From the NCBI GenBank assembly GCA_020853575.1, contig JADYYP010000023.1:124001-188000 (forward strand): a stretch of 64,000 nucleotides of DNA, read 5' to 3'. Below, one piece after another: positions 16,501 through 23,848 of the stretch (position 1 is its first letter; each line of letters begins with the position of its first letter). Source of the DNA: Planctomycetota bacterium. Its GTDB lineage: Bacteria; Planctomycetota; UBA1135; GCA-002686595. The translations under genes and the position numbers were made by a program. The notes under the pieces are model-generated. The model was not told the origin of the DNA and ran no database searches. It saw nothing but the letters and a program-made list of their open reading frames with translations.

Positions 16501-18776
16501 CGCAGACCAACAATGGTCAACCGGTGGCGAGCTCGACCACGCACACCACGGCGAACGGCGCACCGCTGTTCGGCGCCGAGGTCATCCGCTACTCGGGATG
16601 GACCAACGACGTGCTCAACATCTCGGCGCGCGCGGCGCTGCCGGCGATCGACCCGCAGCAGGTCCCGCACGCCTTCGTGGTGCAGTGGAACCCGATCTGG
16701 CAGTCGCAGGCCTTGGGCGTTCCGCTGCGCGACATCCTGCGCTGGCAGACGTTCGTCATCCCGATCTCGATCCCCACGCCCGGCGTGTCACCTTCCGGCG
16801 TCGGCTTCCTCGCGCCGAACAACGGCTCCGAGTTCGCCCAGATCACGCACACCACCGACGCCGAGAAGACCGAGTGGGTGCGCTACGACACGATCTCCGG
16901 CGACGGTCATTTGGTGCGCAACAACTTGCTCGCACTGACGGCGCTCAAGGACACCGTCACGCTGGGCTCGACGGACATCGACGTGCAGGGCAACGCGCCG
17001 CCGCCGGGCGGAGGCGGCCCTGCGATCGTCGGGCCCGCGGTGATCGAGCCCGAGAGCGGCGCGCTCGACTCACGCTTCGTTCCGCTGGCCTTCGCGCTCG
17101 CCACGCCGCCGGCTCCGCTGCGCGCGCCGGCGAGCGCTCGCCAGGGCAGTGGTTACCTGTGGCAGGCCAATTGGGGCGTGTCCGAGCTCGACACCTTGCC
17201 GTTGACCAAGGCGGCCGCGACCAACTTCCAGTTCCGCGGCGTGTGCGGCACGTACACGCACGAGCACACCAACGGCACGACCGTGGTCCCGGTGTGGCGC
17301 GTGCAGGGCAACGGTGTCGCGGGTGGCGAGCCGGGGCGTTTCGACTACGTGATGTTGATGGAGGAGCAGAACGGCTCCGCGAGCTCGCTGGGCTGGCCGG
17401 CGCGCGTGCACCGCACGTACCGGCCGCTCGATCGCACGGTGACCACTTGGACCTTCGACCCCGCGGCGCCGCTGGTGCCGACCGCCGACACTTCGGGCAC
17501 CGCGATCGAAGACGGGTTCATCCTGGCGCGCAGCGCGGTGATGGTGGCGCTGGAGAGCGCGGCGCGCGCGCCCGTCGGCCTGACTCCGGTGGGGACGAGC
17601 TCGACGCCCAACCTCGACACGCGCCAGCTCAGTCGCGTGCTCAAGTTCCCCAGCGGTGAGCGCCCGCGCGAAGTCGATCGCGCGATCGTCGGTCGCTCGC
17701 TGCGCAACGAGACGCCGCTCGAGGGTGTGGTCGACGAGCTCGTGTTCCACACGACCAACTTCGGCGAGGTCAGCGTGCCCTATTCGCAGGCGGGGCAACT
17801 GATCTTGCGCGAGGACTTCCCCGAAGGCTCGCAGCAGTTGCAGGTGCAGCCCCAGTCGTTGCGCATCGCCTGGGGCCACTACGGGGAGCTGCACGACTTC
17901 GTCGGCGACCTGCCGAGCGACGCGGGCCTGCTGGTGATCGGCGACGAGATCCTGTGCTACGACTCGTACGACGCGGCGACCGGTGTGCTCAACGTGCCGC
18001 CCGGTGCGCGCGGCTTGCTGGGGAGCGTCGAGGGCAATCACGAGATCGGCGAGGCCGCGTGCTTCCTGCAGCAGCTCCAAGTCGGGATCCTGTCGTCGAC
18101 CATCGGACCGGGCGACGCCACGCTGACCTTGACGGACGTCACGGGTTTCCCGCCCGGTGGTGGCACGGTGCTCGTCGGCGACGAGCTCGTGCACTACACG
18201 CGAGTCGTCGGCAACGCGCTCGAGATGCCGCGGCGTTCGACCAAGCCCGGCAAGAAGGACCACAAGGGCGACGGGCTGTTCCGCGCGCGCTTCGGATCCG
18301 ACGGCGCACAGCACGACGCCGGCACCCCGGTGATCTTGTTCCCCTTCCGCTACTGGGATCGCTGGACCGAGAAAGCCGACGCGCCGGAGCTCGCTTACTA
18401 CTCGCTGGCGGTCGACCAGCCGAACGCTTTCTGGCGCACGGCCTTTTGGTCCGCGGAAGAGCCTTCGACGGGCCAGGTCAAGATCGAGGCGCTGCAGCGC
18501 ACGGTGCAGCGCGGCGTCGAGGCGCCGCCCTGGGACGGCGAGCCCGGTGTGACGCCCGGCCTCACGCTGCTCAGCGAAGGCATGCCGCGCGGCGCCGGCA
18601 ACCGCATCGCACGTCAAGCGGACCTGGTCGAGTGGCGCCTGCACGCGCGTTTCGCCCAAGGCGCATTCGACGCGCAGAACGGGCTCTCGCACGGTTGGAA
18701 GCAGACCCCGCGACTGCGCGTCTTCGGAACCGAGTACCTCGGGCCGAATCTGGTCCTGCGGAGGGTCGGCCAATGA
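13551..18776 (+). CDS. Giant GspK-type pseudopilin, 1741 aa, with LamG and repeated modules
   Basis: GspK caps the tip of the T2SS pseudopilus and is normally about 300-350 residues. Here the N-terminus is typical: 16-residue leader, cleavage site G^FALITVLLVLMALLVL with Thr rather than Glu at +5, as in tip-forming GspK. Helix-hairpin-helix segments follow (IDLNSAPPQLFANLLGA near 120; VNMASADVLEALF near 380; FLGLEDFLRRVV near 425). A LamG-like domain lies at about 675-795 (AFSFSGWFKPRS, TWSHVSVDVRGSK). A module of the form hhIG.E.I.Y ... RG...G....H..G occurs near residues 165-217, 808-880, 1460-1507 and 1530-1595, with weaker forms between. ATG 13551 lies 8 bases after the previous stop. Confidence 0.85.
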   Translation: MHTRTGTRLASPARGGFALITVLLVLMALLVLCAPFLMTSRNASKAAAQISDRAQARLALDMAVRHARGSLGGSHPALDTTPYFDDAAELTELPELAKSFIDPRNDLGVMWQTEVADVAGRIDLNSAPPQLFANLLGATNRLAAAIKPEDKELSVSFASGFAPTGYLWIGRELIKYEELEGTTFKKLTRGVGAVTDDKGRAKEAGAVPPSSHPAGTTVIDQRAFAPAMWRAITRTGELREFDAPEQVRDAAQLAYGIVERPADGATAEAIKSFEESVSAFVEPFLATGTTYAGVRAGRAWHKPVRVLNAVVAGETGILRLDEVRWFSPGTTVQITDGATTELGIVQGLVDGGIRLMEPAKNEYFAYTAEVRALARRPVNVNMASADVLEALFANVQLAGSGDRITRDEARDLAALVVQSRPFLGLEDFLRRVVLPAAGLEKLPGDAPVAPASVASGSGFIDVRDAQALYRNALNANDSYLAYSTMPFSFTTRDVFEMNVRAVVNAQSGVERVSLVRDQVEMVVPQRDLMQVWARQEDFDEAFRLDREAPLWSTGPNALQRWDSGATPPSNYVPHFGTLDGQPFVPSITSQVASSNTSAGSQETPVPEHVFASREDAGWAQLWAAREPDSIQGLTQRHVMHFDHETQDPEGRYVASEYVQRSTNELDWTATQSPLLRAFSFSGWFKPRSLAPSNWVDIGRTSVETDRVQLAIGATNAGAELVLHVYDAAGDHPDSAFREVSEVHFAVTPGQAPGLLADTWSHVSVDVRGSKPSQITMLVDGRTHGVRKFGLTRLTSTLAATSTTIAVDSVEGFPDPCVVKIGNELIECSVGPGNALTATPTLSGANAGFGGRQARVQWQGGEAGVPTTTNLDVTHESGTPVELYGYAAVLASNVPNGSAQLPSVLGKWGVAYATAVIGGASSAGDPISHSQILFPLGTGLDANSSANGLQLAACDAGITTAEMMKAFSPTGGYAVLIQLAAGTITQTNNGQPVASSTTHTTANGAPLFGAEVIRYSGWTNDVLNISARAALPAIDPQQVPHAFVVQWNPIWQSQALGVPLRDILRWQTFVIPISIPTPGVSPSGVGFLAPNNGSEFAQITHTTDAEKTEWVRYDTISGDGHLVRNNLLALTALKDTVTLGSTDIDVQGNAPPPGGGGPAIVGPAVIEPESGALDSRFVPLAFALATPPAPLRAPASARQGSGYLWQANWGVSELDTLPLTKAAATNFQFRGVCGTYTHEHTNGTTVVPVWRVQGNGVAGGEPGRFDYVMLMEEQNGSASSLGWPARVHRTYRPLDRTVTTWTFDPAAPLVPTADTSGTAIEDGFILARSAVMVALESAARAPVGLTPVGTSSTPNLDTRQLSRVLKFPSGERPREVDRAIVGRSLRNETPLEGVVDELVFHTTNFGEVSVPYSQAGQLILREDFPEGSQQLQVQPQSLRIAWGHYGELHDFVGDLPSDAGLLVIGDEILCYDSYDAATGVLNVPPGARGLLGSVEGNHEIGEAACFLQQLQVGILSSTIGPGDATLTLTDVTGFPPGGGTVLVGDELVHYTRVVGNALEMPRRSTKPGKKDHKGDGLFRARFGSDGAQHDAGTPVILFPFRYWDRWTEKADAPELAYYSLAVDQPNAFWRTAFWSAEEPSTGQVKIEALQRTVQRGVEAPPWDGEPGVTPGLTLLSEGMPRGAGNRIARQADLVEWRLHARFAQGAFDAQNGLSHGWKQTPRLRVFGTEYLGPNLVLRRVGQ

Positions 18777-19858
18777 GCACACGCCAGCGTGCGCGCCGCG
18801 GATTGACGTTGGTCGAGCTGGTGCTCGCCGCGGGGCTGCTCGCGCTCTTGCTCGCCGCGGTGTTCAAGCTCATCCAGCAGTTCATGACGGTGTGGGAGAG
18901 GTCCGAGCTGCGTCGCGCGGAGGTGGAGGAGGCTTCGGGAGTCGCCGAGCTGTGCGCGCTCGATCTCGATGCGCTCGAGCCCGGACCGCGCGGCGACATG
19001 CTCGCCGAGTGGGCCATGTTCGACCACGACGGCGACGGCGTCGCCGAGACCAAGTGGCCGCGCGTGCGACTGGTGCGGCACGCTTCACCGGCGGAGCTCG
19101 CGCGCCTGCAAGCGGGAGAGGCGCGCGAGGAACGTCTGGCCGGGCAGGGGCTGATCGAGGTCACCTGGGCCGTGTTGCCGGCGTTCCCCGGGACCAAGGA
19201 GCGCGACCTGCGCCCGCTGGGGCAGCTGTGGCGTGGCGAGCGCATCGCCGGCCCGGCGCGTGGCGCGGACGTGTCGATGTTCGACGACAAGTACCTCGGT
19301 CTGGGAGGTGCTCCGCGTCCGGGCTCGACGCAGGAGGTCACTTCCGGCGTGCTGTGGTTCGGGATGCAGTTCGCCACGCAGACCACCGTGCTGCGCGACG
19401 GTTGGAAGCTGGGCGCCGCGATCGGGGATTCGGTCGCCAACTGGGACGCCTGGCGCCGCAAGCGTCCCGACGCGAGCCGCCATTTCTGGAACGACGAGTC
19501 CGAGTTCCTGCCGACGGTCAGCGACGCGCCGCTGTTGCCGCGCCGCGCCCTGCTGGAGTTCGAAATCGAGCGCCCCAGCGATTTCAAGCGACGCACGCGC
19601 GTGCGGACCTACTTCGGGCAGCAAGACGGCACGTTCGAGGTCGACGACGGCACGCGCTTGCCCGAGGTCGGCGCGTTCGTGCGCATCGACTACGAGTGGC
19701 TCAAGATCACCGACAAGAGCGGGCGCACGGTGTCGGTCAGGCGCGGCCAGCGCGCCACCACGCCGGCGCCGCACGACGCCGGCGCGTTGGTCCATTTCGG
19801 TCGCACCACGACACGCGAGGTTCCGATCGCCACGCACCGCGAGGATTGGGGTCTATGA
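18773..19858 (+). CDS. GspJ-type minor pseudopilin
   Basis: 361 residues, overlapping gspK by ATGA. Short leader of 10 residues and cleavage site G^LTLVELVLAAGLLALL with Glu +5, then a long hydrophobic helix continuing into AVFKLIQQFMTVWERSELR, the GspJ pattern. The C-terminal part (about 300-345) carries one copy of the module seen in the neighbouring GspK: RIDYEWLKI, RRGQRATTPAPHDAGALVHF. The length exceeds the usual 190-220 residues because of insertions in the globular part. It should form the I-J-K tip complex with its neighbours. Confidence 0.82.
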   Translation: MSTRQRARRGLTLVELVLAAGLLALLLAAVFKLIQQFMTVWERSELRRAEVEEASGVAELCALDLDALEPGPRGDMLAEWAMFDHDGDGVAETKWPRVRLVRHASPAELARLQAGEAREERLAGQGLIEVTWAVLPAFPGTKERDLRPLGQLWRGERIAGPARGADVSMFDDKYLGLGGAPRPGSTQEVTSGVLWFGMQFATQTTVLRDGWKLGAAIGDSVANWDAWRRKRPDASRHFWNDESEFLPTVSDAPLLPRRALLEFEIERPSDFKRRTRVRTYFGQQDGTFEVDDGTRLPEVGAFVRIDYEWLKITDKSGRTVSVRRGQRATTPAPHDAGALVHFGRTTTREVPIATHREDWGL

Positions 19859-20367
19859 AGCTCGTCCGACGTCGCTCGCGCCGCGCCGCATTCACCATCG
19901 TCGAGGTGGTGGTCGCCATGGGCATCCTGCTCGTCGGCATGTCGGCCATTCTGGGACTGCTCACCTTCGGTGCCGCGATGACGCGCAACGCCGCGCTCAA
20001 GACCGCGGGTGCGTCCGCGGTCGAGGCCATCGTCGCCGATCTCGAAGAGGGCTTGTTCCCGATCGTCAAGGACGAGCAGACGGGCGAGTTCGTGGTCGGA
20101 GCGCCGCAGGCCATCGAAGGCCGCGCGGTTCCCGGCCATCCTGGGCTGACCTACTCCGCGCGCGGCGTGCCCGACCCCGACGACCGTGCCACGCCCGGCG
20201 GCGCGCTGCGCTGGCGCGTCGACGTCGAGATCCGCTGGGTCACCTCCGGTCGCGCACGGACGCGCAGTTTCTCGACCTTGCTGTTGCGCCAGGTGCCCTT
20301 CGGTGAGCGCCTGCGCCGAGAGTTCATCGACGGCGAGACGCTCGCCCCCCAAACCAAGAAGATCTGA
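19855..20367 (+). CDS. GspI/PilV-type minor pseudopilin with Ala at -1
   Basis: 170 residues, overlapping gspJ by ATGA. Leader MKLVRRRSRRAA, then FTIVEVVVAMGILLVGMSAI. Glu +5 is present but the residue before the cleavage site is Ala (RRAA^FTIVE), where prepilin peptidases normally need Gly. The N-terminal helix and small C-terminal domain fit GspI. By position between GspJ and the end of the pseudopilin block it is the GspI component. Whether processing is slow or the peptidase is relaxed cannot be told from the sequence. Confidence 0.78.
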   Translation: MKLVRRRSRRAAFTIVEVVVAMGILLVGMSAILGLLTFGAAMTRNAALKTAGASAVEAIVADLEEGLFPIVKDEQTGEFVVGAPQAIEGRAVPGHPGLTYSARGVPDPDDRATPGGALRWRVDVEIRWVTSGRARTRSFSTLLLRQVPFGERLRREFIDGETLAPQTKKI

Positions 20368-20369
20368 CC

Positions 20370-21953
20370 ATGAAGCTCCACCGAGTCGCTCCGTTTTGGC
20401 CTCGAGCTCGCTCCGTCCTGGCACACGCGTGTGCTCTGGCGGCGCTCACCTGCGCCGTGCGCGCGGCTCCGCGGCAGGAGTCGAGCGCACCGCCGAGCCA
20501 GGTGACGCTGCTGCGGCTGTTCGACGGCGACACGCTGTGGGGCTCGATCGTCGGCCACGACGCGCAGACCCTGCACGTGCAACGGCTCGACAACGGCGGC
20601 AAGGTGCGCTTGCCCTGGACCAAGCTCGATCCGAGCCTGGCGGACGAGTTGCTCGAGAAATACGGCTATGTCGATCACTCGGGCGACGAGGTGATCATCG
20701 AGGCCGACCGCCTGATGCTCACCGACGGTTCCGAGCTGGTCGGCATCATCGTCAACCGCGGCCAGAGCGAGTTGTGGATCAAGACCGCGCAGTCGACGCA
20801 GCCCGTGCCGATGTTGCGCGTGCGCGGCGCGTCCACGCGCGTGCAGGTCCCGGCGCTCGACGTCTACACGCGCGACGAGCTCTACCAACAGGAGCTCTCG
20901 AAGCTCGACGCGAACTCGGCGCAGTCCCTGTGGGAGCTGTCGATCTACTGCGAGCGCATCTACGACTTCACGCACGCCGTCGAGCACCTCCAGGCCGCCG
21001 CCGCGCTCGATCCGGCCTTCAAGCCCAACGAGATCGCGACCGCGGTCGCGCGCAACAAGATCAAGGTGGCGAACCAAGCGCAGCTCGACGCGCTGCGCGA
21101 GATCGACTACGACCGCGTGCGCGGCTATTTCGATCGCGCGCTGCAGAAGATCGCGGCCTTCCAGGCGGCCTACCCGACGAGCGGTTATCTCCAGGACGCG
21201 GCCAAGAAGAAGGTCGCGGTCGAGAAGGCGCGTGATGCGAAGTTGCGCGAGCGCGTGGTCGAGTATTGGCACTCGTGGATCGGTCGCTTGCTCGAGACCA
21301 AGACGCGCGATCCCCAGCTCACGCTCGAGGCGGCCATGTCGTGGGTCGAGGAGGGGCTTTCGAAAGAGCTGCTCGACGCGGTGGCCAAGGACGTGCAGCG
21401 CGCGGTTTCCGCGGAGGCCACGCCCGATCTGATCTCGCGCTACTGGAAGGAGCGCGCGCCGGGCCGCTGGCGCAAGGCGAGCTACGGACAGGGCACGTTC
21501 CTGCTCGGGGATGCAGAGGCGCGCAAGGGTCTCGCGCCCGAGGAAGAAGAGGCCAACAAGCCGCAGTCGGAGACCGACAACGCGCGCAAGCAGCTCGAGG
21601 AGCGCATCGCGCGCTACCTGCAGAACCAGGAGATGGTGCGCAAGGCCAAGCAGTCCGGCGAGGACGACGACGGCATCGAGAAGTTCTGGCGCGAGTACTC
21701 GTCGTTCTCGAAGTCGCAGTGGCTCCTGGCCTACTACGTCGAGCATTCCGGCGATTTCCAGCTCGGCAAGCCGCTGTTCAGCAACTGCCCCGACTGCGGC
21801 GGCACCGGCAAGCGCGAGATCCTGAACGCGGTCGGCAAGCAGAACCAGGGCGGCAATCGCGGCGGCTCGGGGCCCAGCGGTCCCAATACGCAACTCGTCG
21901 ACTGTCCGATGTGCCATGCCATCGGCGTGTTCCGTCGCGTGGTCTACCGATGA
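20370..21953 (+). CDS. Exported protein with two small beta domains, TPR-like helices and CxxC zinc-finger pair
   Basis: 527 residues, two bases after the GspI-type gene. A hydrophobic signal peptide (about 12-32, ending near VRAAP) predicts export. Two short beta-rich repeats follow (LLRLFDGDTLWGSIVGHDAQ and LMLTDGSELVGIIVNRGQSE), then helical TPR-like and coiled-coil sequence. Near the C-terminus are CPDCGGTG (about 473) and CPMCHAIG (about 514), resembling the CxxCxGxG zinc repeats of DnaJ and separated by a Gly/Asn-rich loop. Such zinc centres are unusual in exported proteins. No family name recognised; its place suggests an accessory of the pseudopilus system. Confidence 0.72.
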   Translation: MKLHRVAPFWPRARSVLAHACALAALTCAVRAAPRQESSAPPSQVTLLRLFDGDTLWGSIVGHDAQTLHVQRLDNGGKVRLPWTKLDPSLADELLEKYGYVDHSGDEVIIEADRLMLTDGSELVGIIVNRGQSELWIKTAQSTQPVPMLRVRGASTRVQVPALDVYTRDELYQQELSKLDANSAQSLWELSIYCERIYDFTHAVEHLQAAAALDPAFKPNEIATAVARNKIKVANQAQLDALREIDYDRVRGYFDRALQKIAAFQAAYPTSGYLQDAAKKKVAVEKARDAKLRERVVEYWHSWIGRLLETKTRDPQLTLEAAMSWVEEGLSKELLDAVAKDVQRAVSAEATPDLISRYWKERAPGRWRKASYGQGTFLLGDAEARKGLAPEEEEANKPQSETDNARKQLEERIARYLQNQEMVRKAKQSGEDDDGIEKFWREYSSFSKSQWLLAYYVEHSGDFQLGKPLFSNCPDCGGTGKREILNAVGKQNQGGNRGGSGPSGPNTQLVDCPMCHAIGVFRRVVYR

Positions 21954-23032
21954 GCTCCGCGCTCCATCGCGCCGCGCTGGCGCTCACGCTCGCCGCTTGC
22001 TCGGCGACCTCCAATCCCGACCGCAGCGAGTTGCGGCCGGTCGTCGCCGCTCCCCCGGTCACCGAGTCGCCCACGCCCTCCGGCGCGGCGGCCCCCCCGA
22101 AGTCCGAGCCCGGCGCGGCTCCCGAGAGCGGCACCGACGTCGCCGCGCGCGCCACCGTGCAAGCGCCGAAGCCCGCGCCGGCTCCGTCCGAAAGCGCTCC
22201 CGCGCCGTCGCAGGACGATCCGCCGCGGCTGCGCGCGCTGGGCTCCGTCGGAGGGCGCGCGATCACCGCCGAGGATCTGGTCGCGCGCATGTGGGTCTCC
22301 GACAGCCGTCGCGTGCGCGATGCGTTGGAGCAGATCGTGTTCGCCGATTTGGCGACGCTGGAGGCCGACCGGCTCGCGCTGCGTATCGATCCGAAGGACG
22401 TCGACGCGGCCTTCGAGCGCGCGCTGTCCGCGATCAAGAAGAAGCACGAGGAGAGCGGCTCGAAGCTGAGCTTCGACGAGTACATCGAGCGCGTGCTCGA
22501 GCTCACGCCGGAGCGCTACTACGGCGAGCTGCGCGTCGAAACGGTGGTGCAGATGCTGGCCGAGCGCGCCGTGCGCGTCTGGGGGCTCGAGAACGAGTCG
22601 GCCGACGTGCGCGTCACGGAGCTGCGCGATGCCGCAGCCCTGGAGCTCGCCAAGGCCGACATCGGCGCCGGCAAGAGCTTCGACGAGCTCGCCCAAGCCC
22701 ACGGGCGCGGCGACGACCCCGAGCACAAGAGCACCGCGATGACCATCGTGCGCGCCGAGGCCCACGAGCTCTCGCGCGTGGTGTTCGCGACGCCGGTCGG
22801 GTCGATCGCCGGACCGATCGAGCAGAACGGCCGCTGGCTGTTCATCGCCGTCGACCGCGTGCGCGCCGGTCGCGAGGGCAGCTGGGCCGAGCTCGGCCCG
22901 GAAATCGAGCGCGAGCTCGCCGCCCGGCCGGTGACCAACCTCGAGTTCATGCAATGGCACGCCGCGATGCGCCGCCGCTATCGCGTCGAGCTGGCGCCGT
23001 TCTTCGACTTCGTCGACCCGCGCCGGCGTTGA
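21950..23032 (+). CDS. Lipoprotein with parvulin-type (PpiC/SurA-like) prolyl isomerase domain
   Basis: 360 residues, overlapping the previous gene by ATGA. Signal peptide with lipobox LTLAAC puts the lipidated Cys at position 17. A Pro/Ala/Ser-rich linker (about 20-95) leads to a SurA-type helical region (about 100-210, AITAEDLVARMW) and a PPIase-like segment (ADIGAGKSFDELAQAHGRGD, ELSRVVFATPVGSIAGPIEQ, WLFIAVDRVRAG). The SPxxxxGG-like core is degenerate, so chaperone function may dominate over isomerase activity. Likely folds periplasmic or outer-membrane proteins. Confidence 0.78.
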   Translation: MSSALHRAALALTLAACSATSNPDRSELRPVVAAPPVTESPTPSGAAAPPKSEPGAAPESGTDVAARATVQAPKPAPAPSESAPAPSQDDPPRLRALGSVGGRAITAEDLVARMWVSDSRRVRDALEQIVFADLATLEADRLALRIDPKDVDAAFERALSAIKKKHEESGSKLSFDEYIERVLELTPERYYGELRVETVVQMLAERAVRVWGLENESADVRVTELRDAAALELAKADIGAGKSFDELAQAHGRGDDPEHKSTAMTIVRAEAHELSRVVFATPVGSIAGPIEQNGRWLFIAVDRVRAGREGSWAELGPEIERELAARPVTNLEFMQWHAAMRRRYRVELAPFFDFVDPRRR

Positions 23033-23077
23033 TCCGCGCTTGACCGATCGAGCCCGCTCCGCGATCCTCTGGGGAGC

Positions 23078-23734
23078 ATGCCGGAACCTGATTCGACCGC
23101 CGAGCCCATGGCCTCCATCGCCACCGAGCTCGGGCCGCCCAGCGCGGAGCCGCTCGCGCCCGGCGCGGAGCCCGCGGCGGAACCCACGCCGGCGCTTCCC
23201 GCCGCCGAGTTGTCCGACCTCGAGGTCGAGCGCGAGCTCGCGGCCTTGGTCTTCGCATCGTCCGACCCGCTCTCGACGGCGCGCCTGGCGGGGCTGCTCG
23301 GCGGCCAGAGCGAAGCGCGCATCGAGACCGCGCTCCAGGCTCTGGCGCTGCGGCTGTCGACCGCCAGCCTGCCCTGGGAGCTGCGCCAGATCGCCGGCGG
23401 CTGGCAGTTCTTCACCACGCCCGACATGGCCGAGACCGTGGCGCGTCTGTCGAAGATCAAGCGCGACGAGAAGGTCTCACCCGCCGGCCTCGAGACGCTG
23501 GCGATCGTGGCCTACCGCCAACCGGTGACCAAGGGCGAGATCGAGGCCATCCGCGGCGTGCAGGTCGGTCCGATCCTGCGCACCCTGGTGGACCGCGGGT
23601 TGGTCAAGGTCGCGGGGCGCTCGGACGACCCCGGACACCCGCTGCTGTACGGGACGACGCGCAAGTTCCTCGATTCGTTCGGGATGGCGTCGCTGGACGA
23701 CTTGCCGCGCGACGGCGAGCTCGTGCGGGACTAG
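23078..23734 (+). CDS. scpB: Segregation and condensation protein B
   Basis: 218 residues. ScpB forms the SMC-ScpA-ScpB condensin used in chromosome segregation. The first 45 residues are a Pro/Ala/Glu-rich extension, followed by the two winged-helix domains; family marks are LEVERELAALVFASSDPLS, RQIAGGWQFFT, KVSPAGLETLAIVAYRQPVT and IEAIRGVQVGPILRTL. GGGGAG-type purines before ATG 23078 serve as ribosome site. It lies 45 bp after the parvulin lipoprotein. scpA and smc are not in the window. Confidence 0.93.
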   Translation: MPEPDSTAEPMASIATELGPPSAEPLAPGAEPAAEPTPALPAAELSDLEVERELAALVFASSDPLSTARLAGLLGGQSEARIETALQALALRLSTASLPWELRQIAGGWQFFTTPDMAETVARLSKIKRDEKVSPAGLETLAIVAYRQPVTKGEIEAIRGVQVGPILRTLVDRGLVKVAGRSDDPGHPLLYGTTRKFLDSFGMASLDDLPRDGELVRD

Positions 23735-23783
23735 CTCAAGCGCTCCGCGGCGCCCGCGCGCGCCCCTGCGCGACCTGCGCCGC

Positions 23784-23813
23784 TTGCGCGCTCGCTCGCA
23801 GCGGACCTACACT
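23784..23813 (+). promoter_or_regulatory. Candidate promoter of the PpiD/SurA-like gene
   Basis: TTGCGC (23784-23789), 18-base spacer, TACACT (23808-23813), about 35 bases ahead of ATG 23849. The gene could also be read through from scpB. Confidence 0.4.
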
Positions 23814-23848
23814 CTTCGCCCTTTCCGCGCCGGAGCACCGCCCAGGTC

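Noticed and set aside
15200..17659. An 819-codon alternative plus frame inside the GspK-type gene
   Set aside because: Arg-rich, motif-free; the GspK frame has domain matches and continuous coding bias throughout.
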